Assembly: GCA_013397865.1 (NCBI GenBank)
Contig: VZTI01004827.1
Location: 298,704-362,703 of the forward strand
DNA from: Struthidea cinerea
Lineage: Eukaryota; Chordata; Aves; Passeriformes; Corcoracidae
Length of the DNA: 64,000 nt
Direction: 5' to 3'
Part shown: positions 20,641 through 33,298 of the stretch, piece by piece
How the letters are laid out: the number at the start of each line of letters is the position of its first letter
Position numbering within the stretch: position 1 is the stretch's first letter
The notes under the pieces: generated by a model
Seen by the model: the letters and a program-made list of their open reading frames with translations, nothing else
Database searches by the model: none
What the model was told of the DNA's origin: nothing
Made by a program: the position numbers and the translations under genes

Positions 20641-23600
20641 GCTTGCCCACGGGGAGCAGGATCCCGTCTCGCAGAGCGAGCACAGGGAATGGGGCTGAGG
20701 GGAGATGAGGGTGTGCGAAGGTTCTGACAATGTTGATCTTCCTCCACCACGTACGTGCTGTCATCAGCTGGCGCTGCGAATTTGCTCTGTAGCACTTGCT
20801 GAGGTTCCTGTCAGTAGTTTCATATCCATCTGCAGCATGGTCTGAGCTTTCCAAGCCCGTGTTCCCGGGCAGCCCCCGAGCTGCCTCCCGGCATGGGGGA
20901 TGCTGGCAGGGGACCCCAGTGCTGCAGCTGCAACTTTGGTGTCTCAAAGGGAAACAGTCCTCAGACCCAAACTGCTGTACTTCCTCCAGAACTCTGCAGA
21001 AACAGGATGAGGAAAGTTGTACTCTGAGCCTTACTTTGAGACGCGTGGTCTTAAATCTCCCAGTCACATCCATGAGTTCAAGGGGCCTTTCCTCGAAGAA
21101 CTCAACATTTCTTTGTTTATGTTTCTATAATCCTGTTGGGGAAAAGGGGCAATAAATTAGTTTTATTGCATCTGTCCTGAGAAATGTACAGGCCAGGCTC
21201 AGATATCCCATAGCAGGTGTGTCCAGTGCTCCGTGGGATCGTGTGAGGGCATGGCCTGGGATGGGGGAGACTGGGGGCACCCCAGGAACCCTGTGCTGGC
21301 AGATGGGCTTGTTTGGGTGCTTGTTGGTGCAGCGGGGGTCACCCCAGCTCCTGTAACCCTCCTGTTGGAATCTTTGGACTTTGGTGCAGCTGCACTCGAG
21401 AAAGGGAACGGCTGGGACATGTTACTGGCGTTTGTTTGGGCTTGTGCTCCACAAACTGTGATCCTTTGGCTCTTTTGGACACAGTATTTAATCTAAAGTG
21501 CATCATTAGAGGGGTGTGTTGATATAACTGTGTGCTGTGCGTATACCCTCTATCACATGGATACGAGGATATTTATTTTACCCACTGAAAGTTTGCCAGT
21601 TTGTGGAAAGCCCTAATTCTCAGGAGTTACAGGCATCGCTGCTTCCACAGAATCAATTAAACCAACATCAGCTTAGCGCTTTGGAATCACAGATCTTAGA
21701 GGACTTAGACGTGGCCATATGTGACCTTTGGTGCAAGACTAAATTTTGAAATATAATAGTTGAGGAATATGAAATAAAACTGTGAAATGAGCTGAAGTTA
21801 GAACAGTGTTATGGAAATATGTGTAACAGTTGTTGTCTGAACAGTTTATGATAGTAAAAATAGGGAGAGATCAACCACTTCAAATTCATAAACTATTAAA
21901 ATGAACACATAGTACTTCTAAAAATTTTATTGTCTGGAATATTTCATCAATTTTGGATGCATTTGTCTTTCCCTTCATGATGAACTAAATTGATGGACTC
22001 TCTCAGTATCAGTACCTGAGATGTGTATTGTCCATACAGGGTGTAGGACATTGCTGTGGGGTGGGAACTGCTGAGACACTGCAGAAATGTAAAAGGGTGC
22101 AGAGGGGTCTGTCAAAAAACTGCTGGGGCTCCTCACAAGATGGGCTTAAACCAACACATTCCCACAAAGCATTTCATGGCTGACAAATCTCATGGGAAGA
22201 TGCTGCGCTGGAAAACCTCTTGGGGATGTACAGCCGTGCTCAGCCCCAGCTTGGGACCGGGTGCGCATCAGGCTGCCGCGAGGGAGAGACCGGGAAGAAT
22301 AGGCCACTGCTTGTTGCCAAGATCACTTCATGGCAATAAAAGTGGGAACATCACATGAGCATTATAATCTTTCTGAATGCATGAAAATTCAGATGCTTTT
22401 TTGTACTTTCTAAACCACTTGATTTCTAAGTCCCAGCCAGGCAGGAGCACCGAGCTGTGCTCTGACTGCTGCACTTGTTGAGTTGCCCAATTAGTCCAGG
22501 TCTGCAGTGGGAAATAAGATGGAAGATGCTATGGAAGAGCTAACAGAGCTTCACTGATAGTTCATTTCCCTTATTTTACTGGCCGTCTTGTTTCTGGTTG
22601 TCCTGTGGTCAGTTCACTGGCAATGAAAACTTGGCCTTGTGGGGGCATCCTGCCTTATTTTTTGTCTCACTTTTAGAAGAAAAGACCTTCTCAGGATAAG
22701 TTCTTGATTTGGGAAATATTTCCTTTTAAATCTGAATGCATGTTTTGGATACAGCCTGAAGGTCTGTGTTGTTTCAGTCTCTGCTCAGGTTTGCCAGTTT
22801 GGGGCTGGTCTCGCACCAGTCTGCCGCTGGCTGTCCCCAGGGATGCTCGAGTGACATGCTGCCCAGACTGAGGGGCAAAGAGATTTCACCACACAAGTAT
22901 AGGTGTAACAGAAATCTGTAACCATAGGACAGCCAGATTCTCATAGCAAGTGACCCAGATTTGTATTTTGACTCTGTGAACAGTATCATGAGAAACTTAA
23001 AGCAGGGACTAGTAAGGCAGGCAGGGGCACCTTGCATGAATATGTTTGACATATGTTGGGCTTTTTTGCTAACACTTGTGTTTGTCTTAGTTCCTTTAAG
23101 TCCGGTTTCATGTGACATTGTAAGTTTGAGAGAAAATGTGGAATATTTTTCTCTCTAAACTTTGGATTCTGATAGAATATGTGTTAGTGACAGACTACTT
23201 GTGATGGACATTCCAAATTAGAGAGAGAGCAGCTGTAGCAACTTTAAAAGCTAATGATGGTCCCCAGGTGCAGGGTTTTGTGCCGAGGTGCTGTGCAGCA
23301 GCAGCAGTTCCTGGATGTGATCCAGCATGGGATGGATCAGGGGCTGGGCCCAGCGCTGGCTCTGCTCAATGTGCTCGAGCTGCAGGAACCACTCCCTCCT
23401 TCGGGTATTCGTCCCTGGGAGCTGTTGCCAGTTCAGATGTAATAGCATTATTCCAAAACCTGCTGGATGGTTTGGGTTTTTTAATTAAAGCCCATTTGTA
23501 CAAATCAGTATGGACTTTATCCTTCAGGCAGAGGGATGCATTTGCCACAGAAGTTAATGATACATCCCGACAGTTCCCAAGTGGAGGCAGATCCCTGTGC

Positions 23601-25610
23601 GCACCATCAGGTAAAATGAGCCAAGTCTTTCCTGTGTGTCACTTGCAAATATGCAACAAACCTCATAATTCCCAGGACTTCCTTTAATAAAAAGTCCTCC
23701 TCCTCTGATTCCTCCCCCGTCTTAGTGCCAGCTCCCAGCCCAGGCACTTGCTGTGTTTTCAGAATGTTCCCTGTCAGGAAAGGCTGGCAGCATGTGGAAA
23801 TGCCCTGACCCACCACACGGGTCCCCGAGCTGCATCAGCACCCTGCTCCAGGTGCTCCAGGTCATTGGGGTAAGCAGGGAACGCACATGGATTTACCGAA
23901 GGGACTTTATAAATGAATATCTTGTTTTTGAACTCGGGTCAGTGGGAATAACTCAGAAACACAACCAAAAACTACCTCAGAACTACCTAACCCAGCACTT
24001 TCAGTGTATTGATTTTGTTGGGGAGTGTCTTTTCCTGGCATTATTCACAAAATGTTGATGGACAGTTTCATGCAATCAAGACTTTAAATCAGGATGAGTG
24101 TGCGTGCACAGGGTGAGTGAGAGTGCACCAAGAATGAGTGAGCACACCCACGTGTGCACACCAGTGCAGGAAAAGGCCTTTCACATAGCGTGAGTGTTAC
24201 AAAAAGCAAAGTCAGGAAGTGATGCAGTTCAGGCTCTTGTAAGGTCATTCCTGTTTTCCTTTAAAGTTACAAAATAAAGCATACTGTTTTAAGTCAGTAA
24301 ATATTGTATGTCATTAACTTGGCCTCATTAGCAGATACAGTGTTATGTAAATACTTGACAGTTTTTTTAAACAATAGTTTAAAGTACTAGTTTGAATAAA
24401 ACCAATAAACACTAAACAAACCCAGAAAAGCACATGCAAAGCAAAGCCAGTCTGGCCACTGGAGGAAGTGGAGAGCTTTCTGGTTCCAGAGATTATAAAT
24501 GTTGTATTTAACTCCCCAGCTTTGGCTTTACTTGGAAAATGTTTTTCCATCTTTAATTTAATGGTCAGGTTCCCCAAAGAAAAACAGAAAAGGCCATCTC
24601 TGTTTAGTCCCCCTGGAATCAGGTGCTTTTTGTTGTGATCATCCTGTAACCCCCCGTCAGAGACGTGTGTGGAGTGTGCAAGGAGCACCGTGGAGCTGCA
24701 GAGAAAGTCTCCAGGTGCCAGGCTCCTCATCCCCCTCTCACCTCTATCAGGAATATCAGGGAGCTGCTGGGATCTCTTTCCAGCACTGAAGAAGCAAATA
24801 GCAGACATTTAAGAATTATACTCCAAATTAATTGTCATTAAACAAAAAAACAAAAACCCAAAAAACCCCATTTGGAGGGTGTGTGGGGAGGAGGATTCAT
24901 TCTCCCTGACACAAACCTGAATAAAACACCTGAATCTTACAGATACTTACATCTTCTTAGGGGTATTTTCCAGGGGAAAAATGCTGCTTTAGTCAGCTTG
25001 GAGAGAAATTGTCATCAGAGCTGCAGATTCTACTATTGCCCACTACAAAGCATTTCTGCCATGGGTACACATTCTGTCAGGAGAAGGATTTACACTTCCA
25101 GCACGTCAGACCCCTCTGGAGGTCCTTACACGTTTTATTTTGTATTACTTTTATCTGTTTGCAGTGCAGCTGGTGATAAAATATCCAAAATATCCACCCA
25201 TAAAGGCTCTCGCAAGATCTTCTCATCCTTCGTTAGATGCATTCTCTAAGCCTTACTTATGTTTTTGCTTGTGATGAGACTCACTTTCCTTGGGATTTTG
25301 ATGTGTCTGGAGAATGGATTGTGGCTGTTCACTGTGGGGTTTGCTGCTCCACCTGCCCCCTCAGGCTCCCGTTCCCTTGCAGGGCGAAGGCTTCCCACAG
25401 GTGTAGGTGCACCAGCCTAACACAGACTTCACGAGATCTATAGGCCTTGTGCCTAAAGGCATCTCAGAGTTCCACATCAATCTTTTTTTCCTAAATCATA
25501 GTTCAGTGAGAGGGAAGCCAGGCTAAAAGATCAAGATTGCTCATAGTAATGTCATTCCAGTAGCAGAAGAATAGGCATTTAAAAATGTCTAAAGCATCTT
25601 GCATGTGATA
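20641..25610. other. Five kilobases of unique non-coding DNA
   Basis: No recognised gene or transposon. Local items: AT-rich blocks at 21740-21960 and 24240-24420; a homeodomain-rich patch at 23440-23530 ('gtaatagcattattcc' and 'ttttttaattaaagccc'); an imperfect GT/CA-rich stretch at 24095-24165; an A-rich run at 24841-24870. ORFs are short and unrecognised. Confidence 0.45.
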
Positions 25611-25720
25611 ACGTGCTCAGGCACATGGTGTGACTCTTGGAGTGTCCTGTGCAGGGCCAGGAGTTGGATTTTGATGATCCTTGTGGGTCCCTTCCAGATC
25701 AGGATATTCAAAGATTCCAT
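25611..25720 (+). repeat. CR1 LINE fragment, 3' end
   Basis: Plus-strand copy containing 'caggcacatggtgtgactct', 'gtcctgtgcagggccaggag', 'gatgatccttgtgggtccct' and 'tccagatcaggatattc'. The terminal 'attctatgattct' repeat is decayed to 'aaagattccat'. Same sub-family as 62742-62890. Confidence 0.9.
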
Positions 25721-28700
25721 TATTTTGTGGTGTGCTTGGAAAGAAGGAAAGGCCAGTCCTGAGTATGGACTCAGATTCCCTACAGTGATTTGAAACACTG
25801 TCAGTGTGTGTGGTATCTGCAGGATCAGACTCTCTGACAGGATTAGAGCTCATTTCACTGAGCACTGACTGATTTCCTGCAGAAGCATCCCTGTGTGGGA
25901 GCTCCGAGGAGCTGGACAAACCTTAGGACGTGACATCGTGTCAGGGACATGAGGCTGGTCTGGTCAGGGTGAACACAGCACTGCCACGGGTGACTGCTCT
26001 GAGCTGCTCAGAATGGCAGAAATGTGGAGAAGGCCTTGAAGAAGCAGCAGGTACTTGCCTCAATGTAAGAGAAGCTCTTTGTGGTTCCCTCTCCTTGCCC
26101 ACGACGAGGCTGCCTTCTCTTATCACCTGCTGGTCCGCAGAGCAGTGGTTATCTCCAGTTACAACCAAAATAGCATTAGTTCAGCTGCCCTGTGAGGGAC
26201 ATGCATTATTAATTTCTTGGGGTTTAGCCATACACTTCATAGTCCCTTATTAGCTGTATGTGAGACTAATTTTGGGGGTACAAATTTGCTCTAATTCAAT
26301 TTGGCTAAGAAAAACATCTTTATATGATACGCCTGCAGCTGCTCAAATTTCCTCCTTGACTATCAAGTTTGTCAATTTGTCGTCTTTTCTGAAGAACTTG
26401 TTGCCTACCTTTGGTATCTCAAGTGAACTCCGTGATCTCACCCTGAGGTGTTAAGAATCGCTGAGGGCTATCAGAACTTGTGTAAATTACAGCGATGCAG
26501 ACAGCACGTTGAAAAATCAATAAGTAATGAAATAGTACTGCAGTGAAGTAGCCAAGAGAGCAGTGGGTGAAAAAATCCCAAGGACTCAGTTTCATTTTGT
26601 CAAAGTATAAAAGATAATGTTCTGCTGTGATGCTATAAAATCATCCCCACTGGCCAAAGAAAATTGAAATACAAAAGAGCAGTGCGGAGGTGCGGGTGCG
26701 CTTCCTCCTGCATCCTGCGTCCCCCTCCCCGTGTTGGCAGGGATCTGGGCAGGCACTCACTCTTCCTTGAAGCTGCATATGGCTCCTCTGCCTTCGTGTG
26801 CTATGCACTAATATCAGCTCATGCCAAGTGTTCTTTAAGCCTCTTTCTAATTCCCAGTAATCCTCACATCTACCCATCCAGTTATCTCGTACAGACAAGC
26901 TGGGAAACACCAGCAGAGCATTCTCCCTGGAAACCCAGCACTCCACGGTGCCTTTCCAGGGCGCTCAAGAGGACTGAGCATGCGTTTATGTCAGCCTTGA
27001 GTTTTATCTAGGAAGGTCCTTCTTAGCTGGAGACAGCGCACTTCTGAAATACAGTTTTCTACAGTAAAATGAATTGCTCTATAGGCAGGTGAATCACAAG
27101 GCTTGGTTTTCCATGAAGGCCGTGCCCTCGACTCGCTTTGTCCATTCCATGGCAATATCTCCAGCTCCTTGCATCTCTCTGGAATGTTGGGACCACACGC
27201 TGGGGCTGGTGCAGCCAAGAGCCGTGCTGGCTGCACAGGCTGTGCCGCAGCTGGGCTCCTCTCCCTGGGAACACCGCTCCCTCCAAGCAGCAACATCCAT
27301 AGTCACACAGAGTGTCTCTAAGGCTTTTCCTCTTCTTTCGTTTTGGCTGGAATTAGCCAAACTGGGCATGAGGTGGGAATGGCCAGGCAGGCAGTCTTGC
27401 TTCCTGACTGGGTCCTTAGAAAATCAGCTTCAAAATGAGTAGTTGGCTCCAAAAGGAGAAGAAAAATATTGAACTGAAACAAATTTTCCCAAGCTGGGTG
27501 TTGCCATGAGAGTCTTTTGCTTAAATCCATAAACTATGAGCTTCTCTCAAATGAATTCTTAAAGTTGATGAGTTTTTTCCCACATGGATATGTAAGATAG
27601 TTAAAATGTATTTAAACAAAATGAATGACTGAAATACCACTAAATTAAATAGACCTTCTAAAAGATAAACCAGTATTTTGTGTGAAGGGGAAGTCCCCCC
27701 ACTTCAGCCTTTTGTGCTAATCAGCCTATTATCCTCTCTGTAAATCTGTGAAAGGAATCAGGTTTAAGAGACACTGAACTGCTCTTTGATCCCAGGAGAC
27801 CAAAAAGCCAGGTTGGATAATGGTCCTGCACAGGTTTTCTCTGGATGCTTTTGCCTACGTTTTCTGCTTGCTGCCTGGAAAAGTGGGTTCTGTGTTGCCT
27901 GCTGGAGGAGCCTCTGCCAGAGGTAGCCAGAGAAATACAGTCCTTGTGAAGGGAGGAGAGAAAATGGTTTCCTTAATGTGCACAAATGATCTCCTTGATA
28001 AGGATTAATGCTTGCTGGGTACGAAGGCACGGGATTGAAAAATCCTGCAGGGAGTCCGGGCGTGCCGCTGGCTGCGCTGGGCAGTGCAGATGGTTGGGAG
28101 GGTGCTGGTTCCATGTCATTGGCTCCAATCACCTCCCCAGACCATCAGTGCCTTTCTTTAACCTTCCATGATTTTGTTTCATTAGAGGGTAACGGGAAAT
28201 GAGCAGCCGCTCTTGCCGCAGCCAGAGTTGTCTCGAGTGAGATGGCAGCAGCTCCTGGTTTAGATATTCAGGAATCCCAGGTTGGGTTTGAGTGAAAAGA
28301 GCCCATTAACTCCAGTGACTCTGGAGAGGGCCCTTTGTTCTTTTCAAAGTTGTTATGGGTTACAGAACTCAAAAGCCTCTTTTCTTGTCCATTATTAACA
28401 CAGGGCAATGCATCACTGTATTTAGCATGGACACTTTGGAGCATTCCAGCAGGACTGTTTGCAAGGAGGGAGCATGTAAATACTGAGGAGATCTCAAGGA
28501 ATTTCATGGAGCAGAGTAGATAGACCTTGGAAGCAGAAGCATTTCTTTACACATGAGCATCCTGTTGGTATAAATCTAGAATGTTCCACAGTGCATTCAC
28601 TACAAAAACTTGGAGGAAACGTTTATGAGCCAGGGAGGGAGTGCAGCTCTTTGGCTTTCCGCGCTGTCAGACACAGCATGCGGTGCCGACACCCCCGTGT

Positions 28701-30369
28701 TTCCAGGACACTCCCTGAAGGGCCTTTCCTGCCCTGGGGCTGGGGACTCCAGCTGGGATGCAGAGCTTCCCTGCCTTTTCCCATCACCCCGACAAGTCAT
28801 ATGCTGCCTCTGTGAACTCCAGTGAAGTCTGACCAGTATTCCTGTCCTGGCAACATAACCTGAGACATTCACTGCTGGCGTTCCACAGCACGAACACCTG
28901 GTGGTTACACTTCCTTCCCATTCTGAATGCTGCTTTTACCTTTTTCTGGCATAAACCACTTCTACTGGAAATTCTCCATGTCTGCTATAAGTGCCGTTTT
29001 GATTGTCCCTGTCTTTTTTTTCCCCCCACCAATCAAATGTTGATTCCTTTAAAGAAAAAAATGACTTAGAGATACAATAGTTTGTTTATATTAAGGAATT
29101 CTACCAAATTTTTCTGTAGAAATCTCCAGCCCAGATATCAAACAGGACATTTGGCAGAGGATGGATTTTGCATTAGGGATTTATCTTTGGTTTACCCACA
29201 TTGTAACCTTTAAAGAATGTTCTAAATCCTGCATTTCTCAGGTGTGCAGGAGGATGGGATTAGATCGAACAGGTGCCCAGGAGACTCCATTCACGGTGGG
29301 CACACTTCAGCCAGATGCTGAGGTTGTCCCTGGGTTTCAGGTCAGAGCTGGTGCCTGCTGTATCACACTCAGGTGCTTGTGGAGGGGTGTGCAGTGCTCT
29401 TGAGAATTTCTGTGGGTTTGGTGGTTCCTGTTTGGCATCTTCACTCCGTGATGGAAGCTACAGAATAGCACTGGGTTTGGCACTTCCCTGTGGGAAGGAA
29501 GAGCCTCCAATGTCTATAGAATGTGGGCTTGCTCCACGGCAGCATGTAGGGTCTGTTCTTGTCTGGCACTTTGCTGGGGAGAGAGAGGCTCGTCACCAGC
29601 CGAGGGGAGGGGAGGGGACAAGGCAAGATCATCCATATCTGACTGTGCATTAAAAGAGCTGGACCATGTGGTAGCACTGCCTTTCTGCAGGATCAGAGGC
29701 TGACGGGAGCAGGAGGAGCCTCAGTCAGACCATCTGCCTCCAGGGCAGGAGGAGGTAGCTGGTGCTGACCCAGCCAGGCTCCCTGCATGGCAAGGCATGT
29801 GCTGGGCACGACAGTGATACGGGAAATGCAGGGACGATCAAAATGGCAAATCCTGCTGGCACTGCTGGTGACACACCATGGTGCTGTTTGCATGATCCAT
29901 AGGTTGCCCATCCAAGCCAGAGTGGCGCTGGGCAGTCGGTGGTTCCTGGGCTCTGAGTGACCCCTGCTGGGGCCAGCACGAGGGAGGAGGAGGAAGGACC
30001 AGGGGTTGAGGCGCAGGACGCTGCTGGCTGCAGGACCCCTCTTTTGTCTGCTCCAGAAGTTGGAAGTAGCGAATCAGCCTAAGAAAAGGAGAAGAAAGGA
30101 TTATTTAATGGTTAGGATGATTGAATACTGCCTTGGAAAACTGATTGTTTTCCCTTCCTTTGCCACCTTTTCTCCTTTGTCATGCTGGTTAATTCACTTC
30201 AACCTAACTTTTCACAGACTGTTACTAATTGGGTATTCTTCAGTTTCTTCATGGTTCATTTGAGATGCAGGTCTCTGAATTTGTACTCAACTGCTGCTGA
30301 AGACCATTTTGGACACATAAGGAGTGATCTGAGAAAACAGTTTGTAGACCTCTCTTAATTAGACATCCA
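25721..30369. other. Unique non-coding DNA
   Basis: No recognised gene or transposon. Motif-rich patches that may be regulatory lie at 26190-26260 ('gcattattaatttcttgggg') and 26455-26560 ('aaaaatcaataagtaatgaa'). A T/C-rich tract at 29003-29030 precedes an AT-rich block to 29120. Opposed GC-rich ORFs at 26640-27450 and 28590-28870 lack domains. Confidence 0.45.
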
Positions 30370-30720
30370 CAGTTAGAAGATACATTTCCTTTAATCACTA
30401 TAGATCTCAGCTCCGCAGTCGGTGCAATAGAGGTAATAATAGCACCTTGGATCTCAAGGGATTTGAGGAAAAGCTTACAAGGAATTTAATAACTTGGACA
30501 TCAGAGCCGCATTTGAATTGTATAAAGTAAATAAAAGGAGCCATGCATTGAGCAATGAGGGGAAAATATGTGTGTCTGCTCTATGTAATGCATCAGAACT
30601 GTGGAAACATGGGGAAAAAATAGTGTGGCCCCCAATTTATAACCTATATAATGAGGAAGGGGGTGTCTGCATTTCTAATCCAGTTCTTTTCATGTGCCTT
30701 TCTCTGATCTGTTATTAACA
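30370..30720. promoter_or_regulatory. Candidate regulatory element
   Basis: A repeat-free AT-rich block with close-set motifs: 'gcaatagaggtaataatagc', 'aggaatttaataacttgg', 'tttgaattgtataaagtaaa', 'gagccatgcattgagcaatg', 'tatgtaatgcatcag' and 'cccccaatttataacc'. The two ATGCAT-type octamers and the TAAT cores resemble known vertebrate enhancers in texture. Inference from composition and motifs only. Confidence 0.38.
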
Positions 30721-31649
30721 GCCTGTTTTAAATGTCTCTGTCTCCTCACACAACATCTTCAGCCAGAGTTCTTTTCCCAAGAAACTCTTAAAACTTAATT
30801 CCTTCATGCACATTTAAAATGGAATAAACCAAAAGGACAAACAACATTCTTTGTGAATATGCTTCATAAGGAAATATTCACCCCCCATTCGCATTACAGT
30901 GTAATTGCTCATTCTTGTTTTCCTGAGCTTCCCTCTCCATGAGCACCTCTGTTCTATTCACACACATCTACCATTACTAATATTCTTACACATACACACA
31001 CAAATATAAAATTCAGTTTGGGAGGTCTTCTATAGCAATTTAGAAACTTGTTTTCTGTGAGTGTTTCTTCTAGTAAAACCTAATAATAATAGTAAAACTT
31101 GGGGGAAAGTTAAATGCGGAGAATCATACCTTGCAAAGCACTTTTACTGCTCAATTTGAGAGCGTCCCCAAAATTTCATATTCACGAGGCTGTTTGAGCA
31201 ATAGATCAGCTAGACAAAAATAGAGTGAGCATTTCTATTTTCAAACCAAAGGATATGACAAAATTAGCAGCTCAGGGAGCACGCTGCTCCTCCTGCTCCA
31301 GGCAGCTGGTTCGTGGGTGCTGAAGCCAACGGCGGCTCAGAGGTACCGGTTCCGATGTTGAGTGTCCAGTGATGCTGGTTGGGCATACAGGGCTGGATCC
31401 CACGTTTGCAGAGAGCCTTTCTGGGGAGGCTGAGGGCCGCAGGAGCAGCTGTGGGCACGGCTCAGCCCAGGCTGGGGAGAGCCATTCCCCTGGTGATGGC
31501 GGTGGGTCTCCCTGAGCCCTGCCACCCACCTATAGAGTGAACTGGAGGGGCCTGGAGAGGGATGAGAGCCACGTTTTCATCAGAAATAGGCTCTTTATGG
31601 TTTTGAGGACAGAAAATAAAGAAACCAAAGGAAAATAGCATTTAAAAGC
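30721..31649. other. Unique non-coding DNA
   Basis: AT-rich to about 31260 with 'taataataatagtaaaactt', then a GC-rich patch at 31260-31560 with antisense overlapping ORFs and no domain. No gene call. Confidence 0.45.
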
Positions 31650-32140
31650 TTTCTATAGTGCTTTCTGCTTGAAGGCCTGAAATCGTGACGTGATGCCGTC
31701 AGAGCTCCTCTGAATGACTTGATGAAGGTTTTTTTTGTTTTGGTTGCTGCACTCTTGGGACTCATTGGAGTGGCAGGATTAAAATTAATTAGAGGCTGTT
31801 TGGAGGGGGCTTTGGAAGATGGCCTGGGGCTATACTTCAGTCTGGTTGTTAGAAGCAATATCATCACCGCCTCCTCTTCCAGTGAACAGACCTGCGCTGG
31901 GGCGGCTGCAGGGAGCCACAGAACATCCAACGCAGACATCAGAGCAAAGACTTCCTCCCAAAGAGATTACTTACCACAAAACCAGTGGATCTACCTGCTG
32001 ACAACCCTAGAAATATGTCTTGTTTCATTTTATGGTTTCTTAAAGAGGCTGCTTTATGAAGCCCTCCAGAATCTTGATGAAATATCCATGCGAGGATGCT
32101 CGTTTTCCTTCCTTCTTACCATGAATTATGTTGATTAGTG
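31650..32140. promoter_or_regulatory. Candidate regulatory element
   Basis: Contains 'gaaatcgtgacgtgatgccg' (ATF/CREB-like TGACGTGA), 'aggattaaaattaattagag' (TAATC and TAATTAG homeodomain sites) and a purine/pyrimidine mix free of repeats. The + strand is open over 31719-32138, but the translation shows no family and the minus strand is also open (31595-31939), so an exon is not supported. An enhancer is the better reading, unproven. Confidence 0.36.
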
Positions 32141-33119
32141 TGGCTGGGAAGAGATGAGAGGGAAAGCTCTGTTCCAGCAGCTGGAGTTCGGTTTCATTTG
32201 CTCTGTTTTGCAAAGAATAGACAGCCAAAGCCACCAGTGACAAAAGTGGACAAATAATCACTTCAACCACTCGTCAGCCTAACTTTGAGTTTTCCTCATT
32301 GTGGAGGGTCGGTTGCAGAACAGATAAAATGCAGCAGCTCAAAACTTGTGTCAAGTTTTCAGATGGTTTGTGCATTTGTAGACTCATAGATAACCCCTTA
32401 TAGTCAATCCTTCTGTACAGGAGGTTAATGCTTACCTGATCTGGATTCCTACACAGGCAGAGTTAGTAGAACACAAGATTTTAAACTTTAAGGATTAATT
32501 GTAACTTGTGAAGTCCTGTTGACTTTGTAAAAACTGCCACGTCGTACCCAGTCGCTGACTCTGTATTAACGTGGCTCAGAGTAAGGTGAGATGATACCTG
32601 GCTATGGTGCAAATTAGTAGAAGTACCTAAAAATTGTCACTATTGATACTTAGCAGTGGTAATAATTTTTAAAAACTGGTGAACTAATCCTTCTAGAAGT
32701 ACAGCCAAAAGTAATTTGGTTTCTCCAGCTCTCTTTTTTTTTGTTTTTTTCTGATTTCCTTTTCTGTCCCAGTAATATGTACTGATCAAGAGGGCTTAAA
32801 TATGCAGGAAGAACTAGTGCCTTTAGTGTGACTTTTTTTCTACACAATAGCCTGTGTGCTTTGGAAGAAAGTAGACAAATTCACGCAAGGTGACATCATT
32901 CGGTGCCACTGTTCGCTCTTCTTAATGAGTCATTCCACAACGGGCATTATTTTTCTCAGGAAGAGCTGTATCTCCACAGCATTCTCAGAATTTCAAAACT
33001 GATTTAGAAATATGTATTTTTTCATATTTCAGGAGCAGTAATTGTGTTGTTTTCTCTCAGCATCTTAGGGTAACTACAGCATAGGTAAATATTTAGTGCT
33101 AAAAATATGAAGTAGTGAA
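32141..33119. other. AT-rich unique DNA
   Basis: Includes a T-rich run near 32730-32750 and many single ATTA motifs. No gene, CR1 or tandem repeat is seen. Confidence 0.5.
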
Positions 33120-33140
33120 CCAGATAAGCTTCCAGAAGCC

Positions 33141-33175
33141 GGACTCATTATCCTCAGGTTGTGGTTAATGAGTCC
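33141..33175. repeat. Perfect 10-bp inverted repeat
   Basis: Arms 'ggactcatta' (33141-33150) and 'taatgagtcc' (33166-33175) flank 15 nt. Each arm holds a TAATGA homeodomain core fused to an AP-1-like TGAGTC. It lies 88 bp left of a second inverted repeat. Confidence 0.8.
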
Positions 33176-33263
33176 CTAATCGAAAACTTAGTAAAAATAT
33201 CAATGTACAATATAAGAACAAGCAGCAAATGCTATTTAAAAATTATAGGCCTTGTGACTTCCA

Positions 33264-33298
33264 TTAGCACATTGAGGTTTTCTGACTCAATGTGCTAA
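33264..33298. repeat. Perfect 13-bp inverted repeat
   Basis: Arms 'ttagcacattgag' (33264-33276) and 'ctcaatgtgctaa' (33286-33298) flank 9 nt. In RNA this would be a stable short hairpin. The outer flanks do not continue the pairing far enough for a typical microRNA precursor. Confidence 0.82.

Noticed and set aside
33264..33298. MicroRNA precursor
   Set aside because: The 13-bp stem is too short and the flanks do not extend the pairing. No known conserved microRNA seed was recognised.
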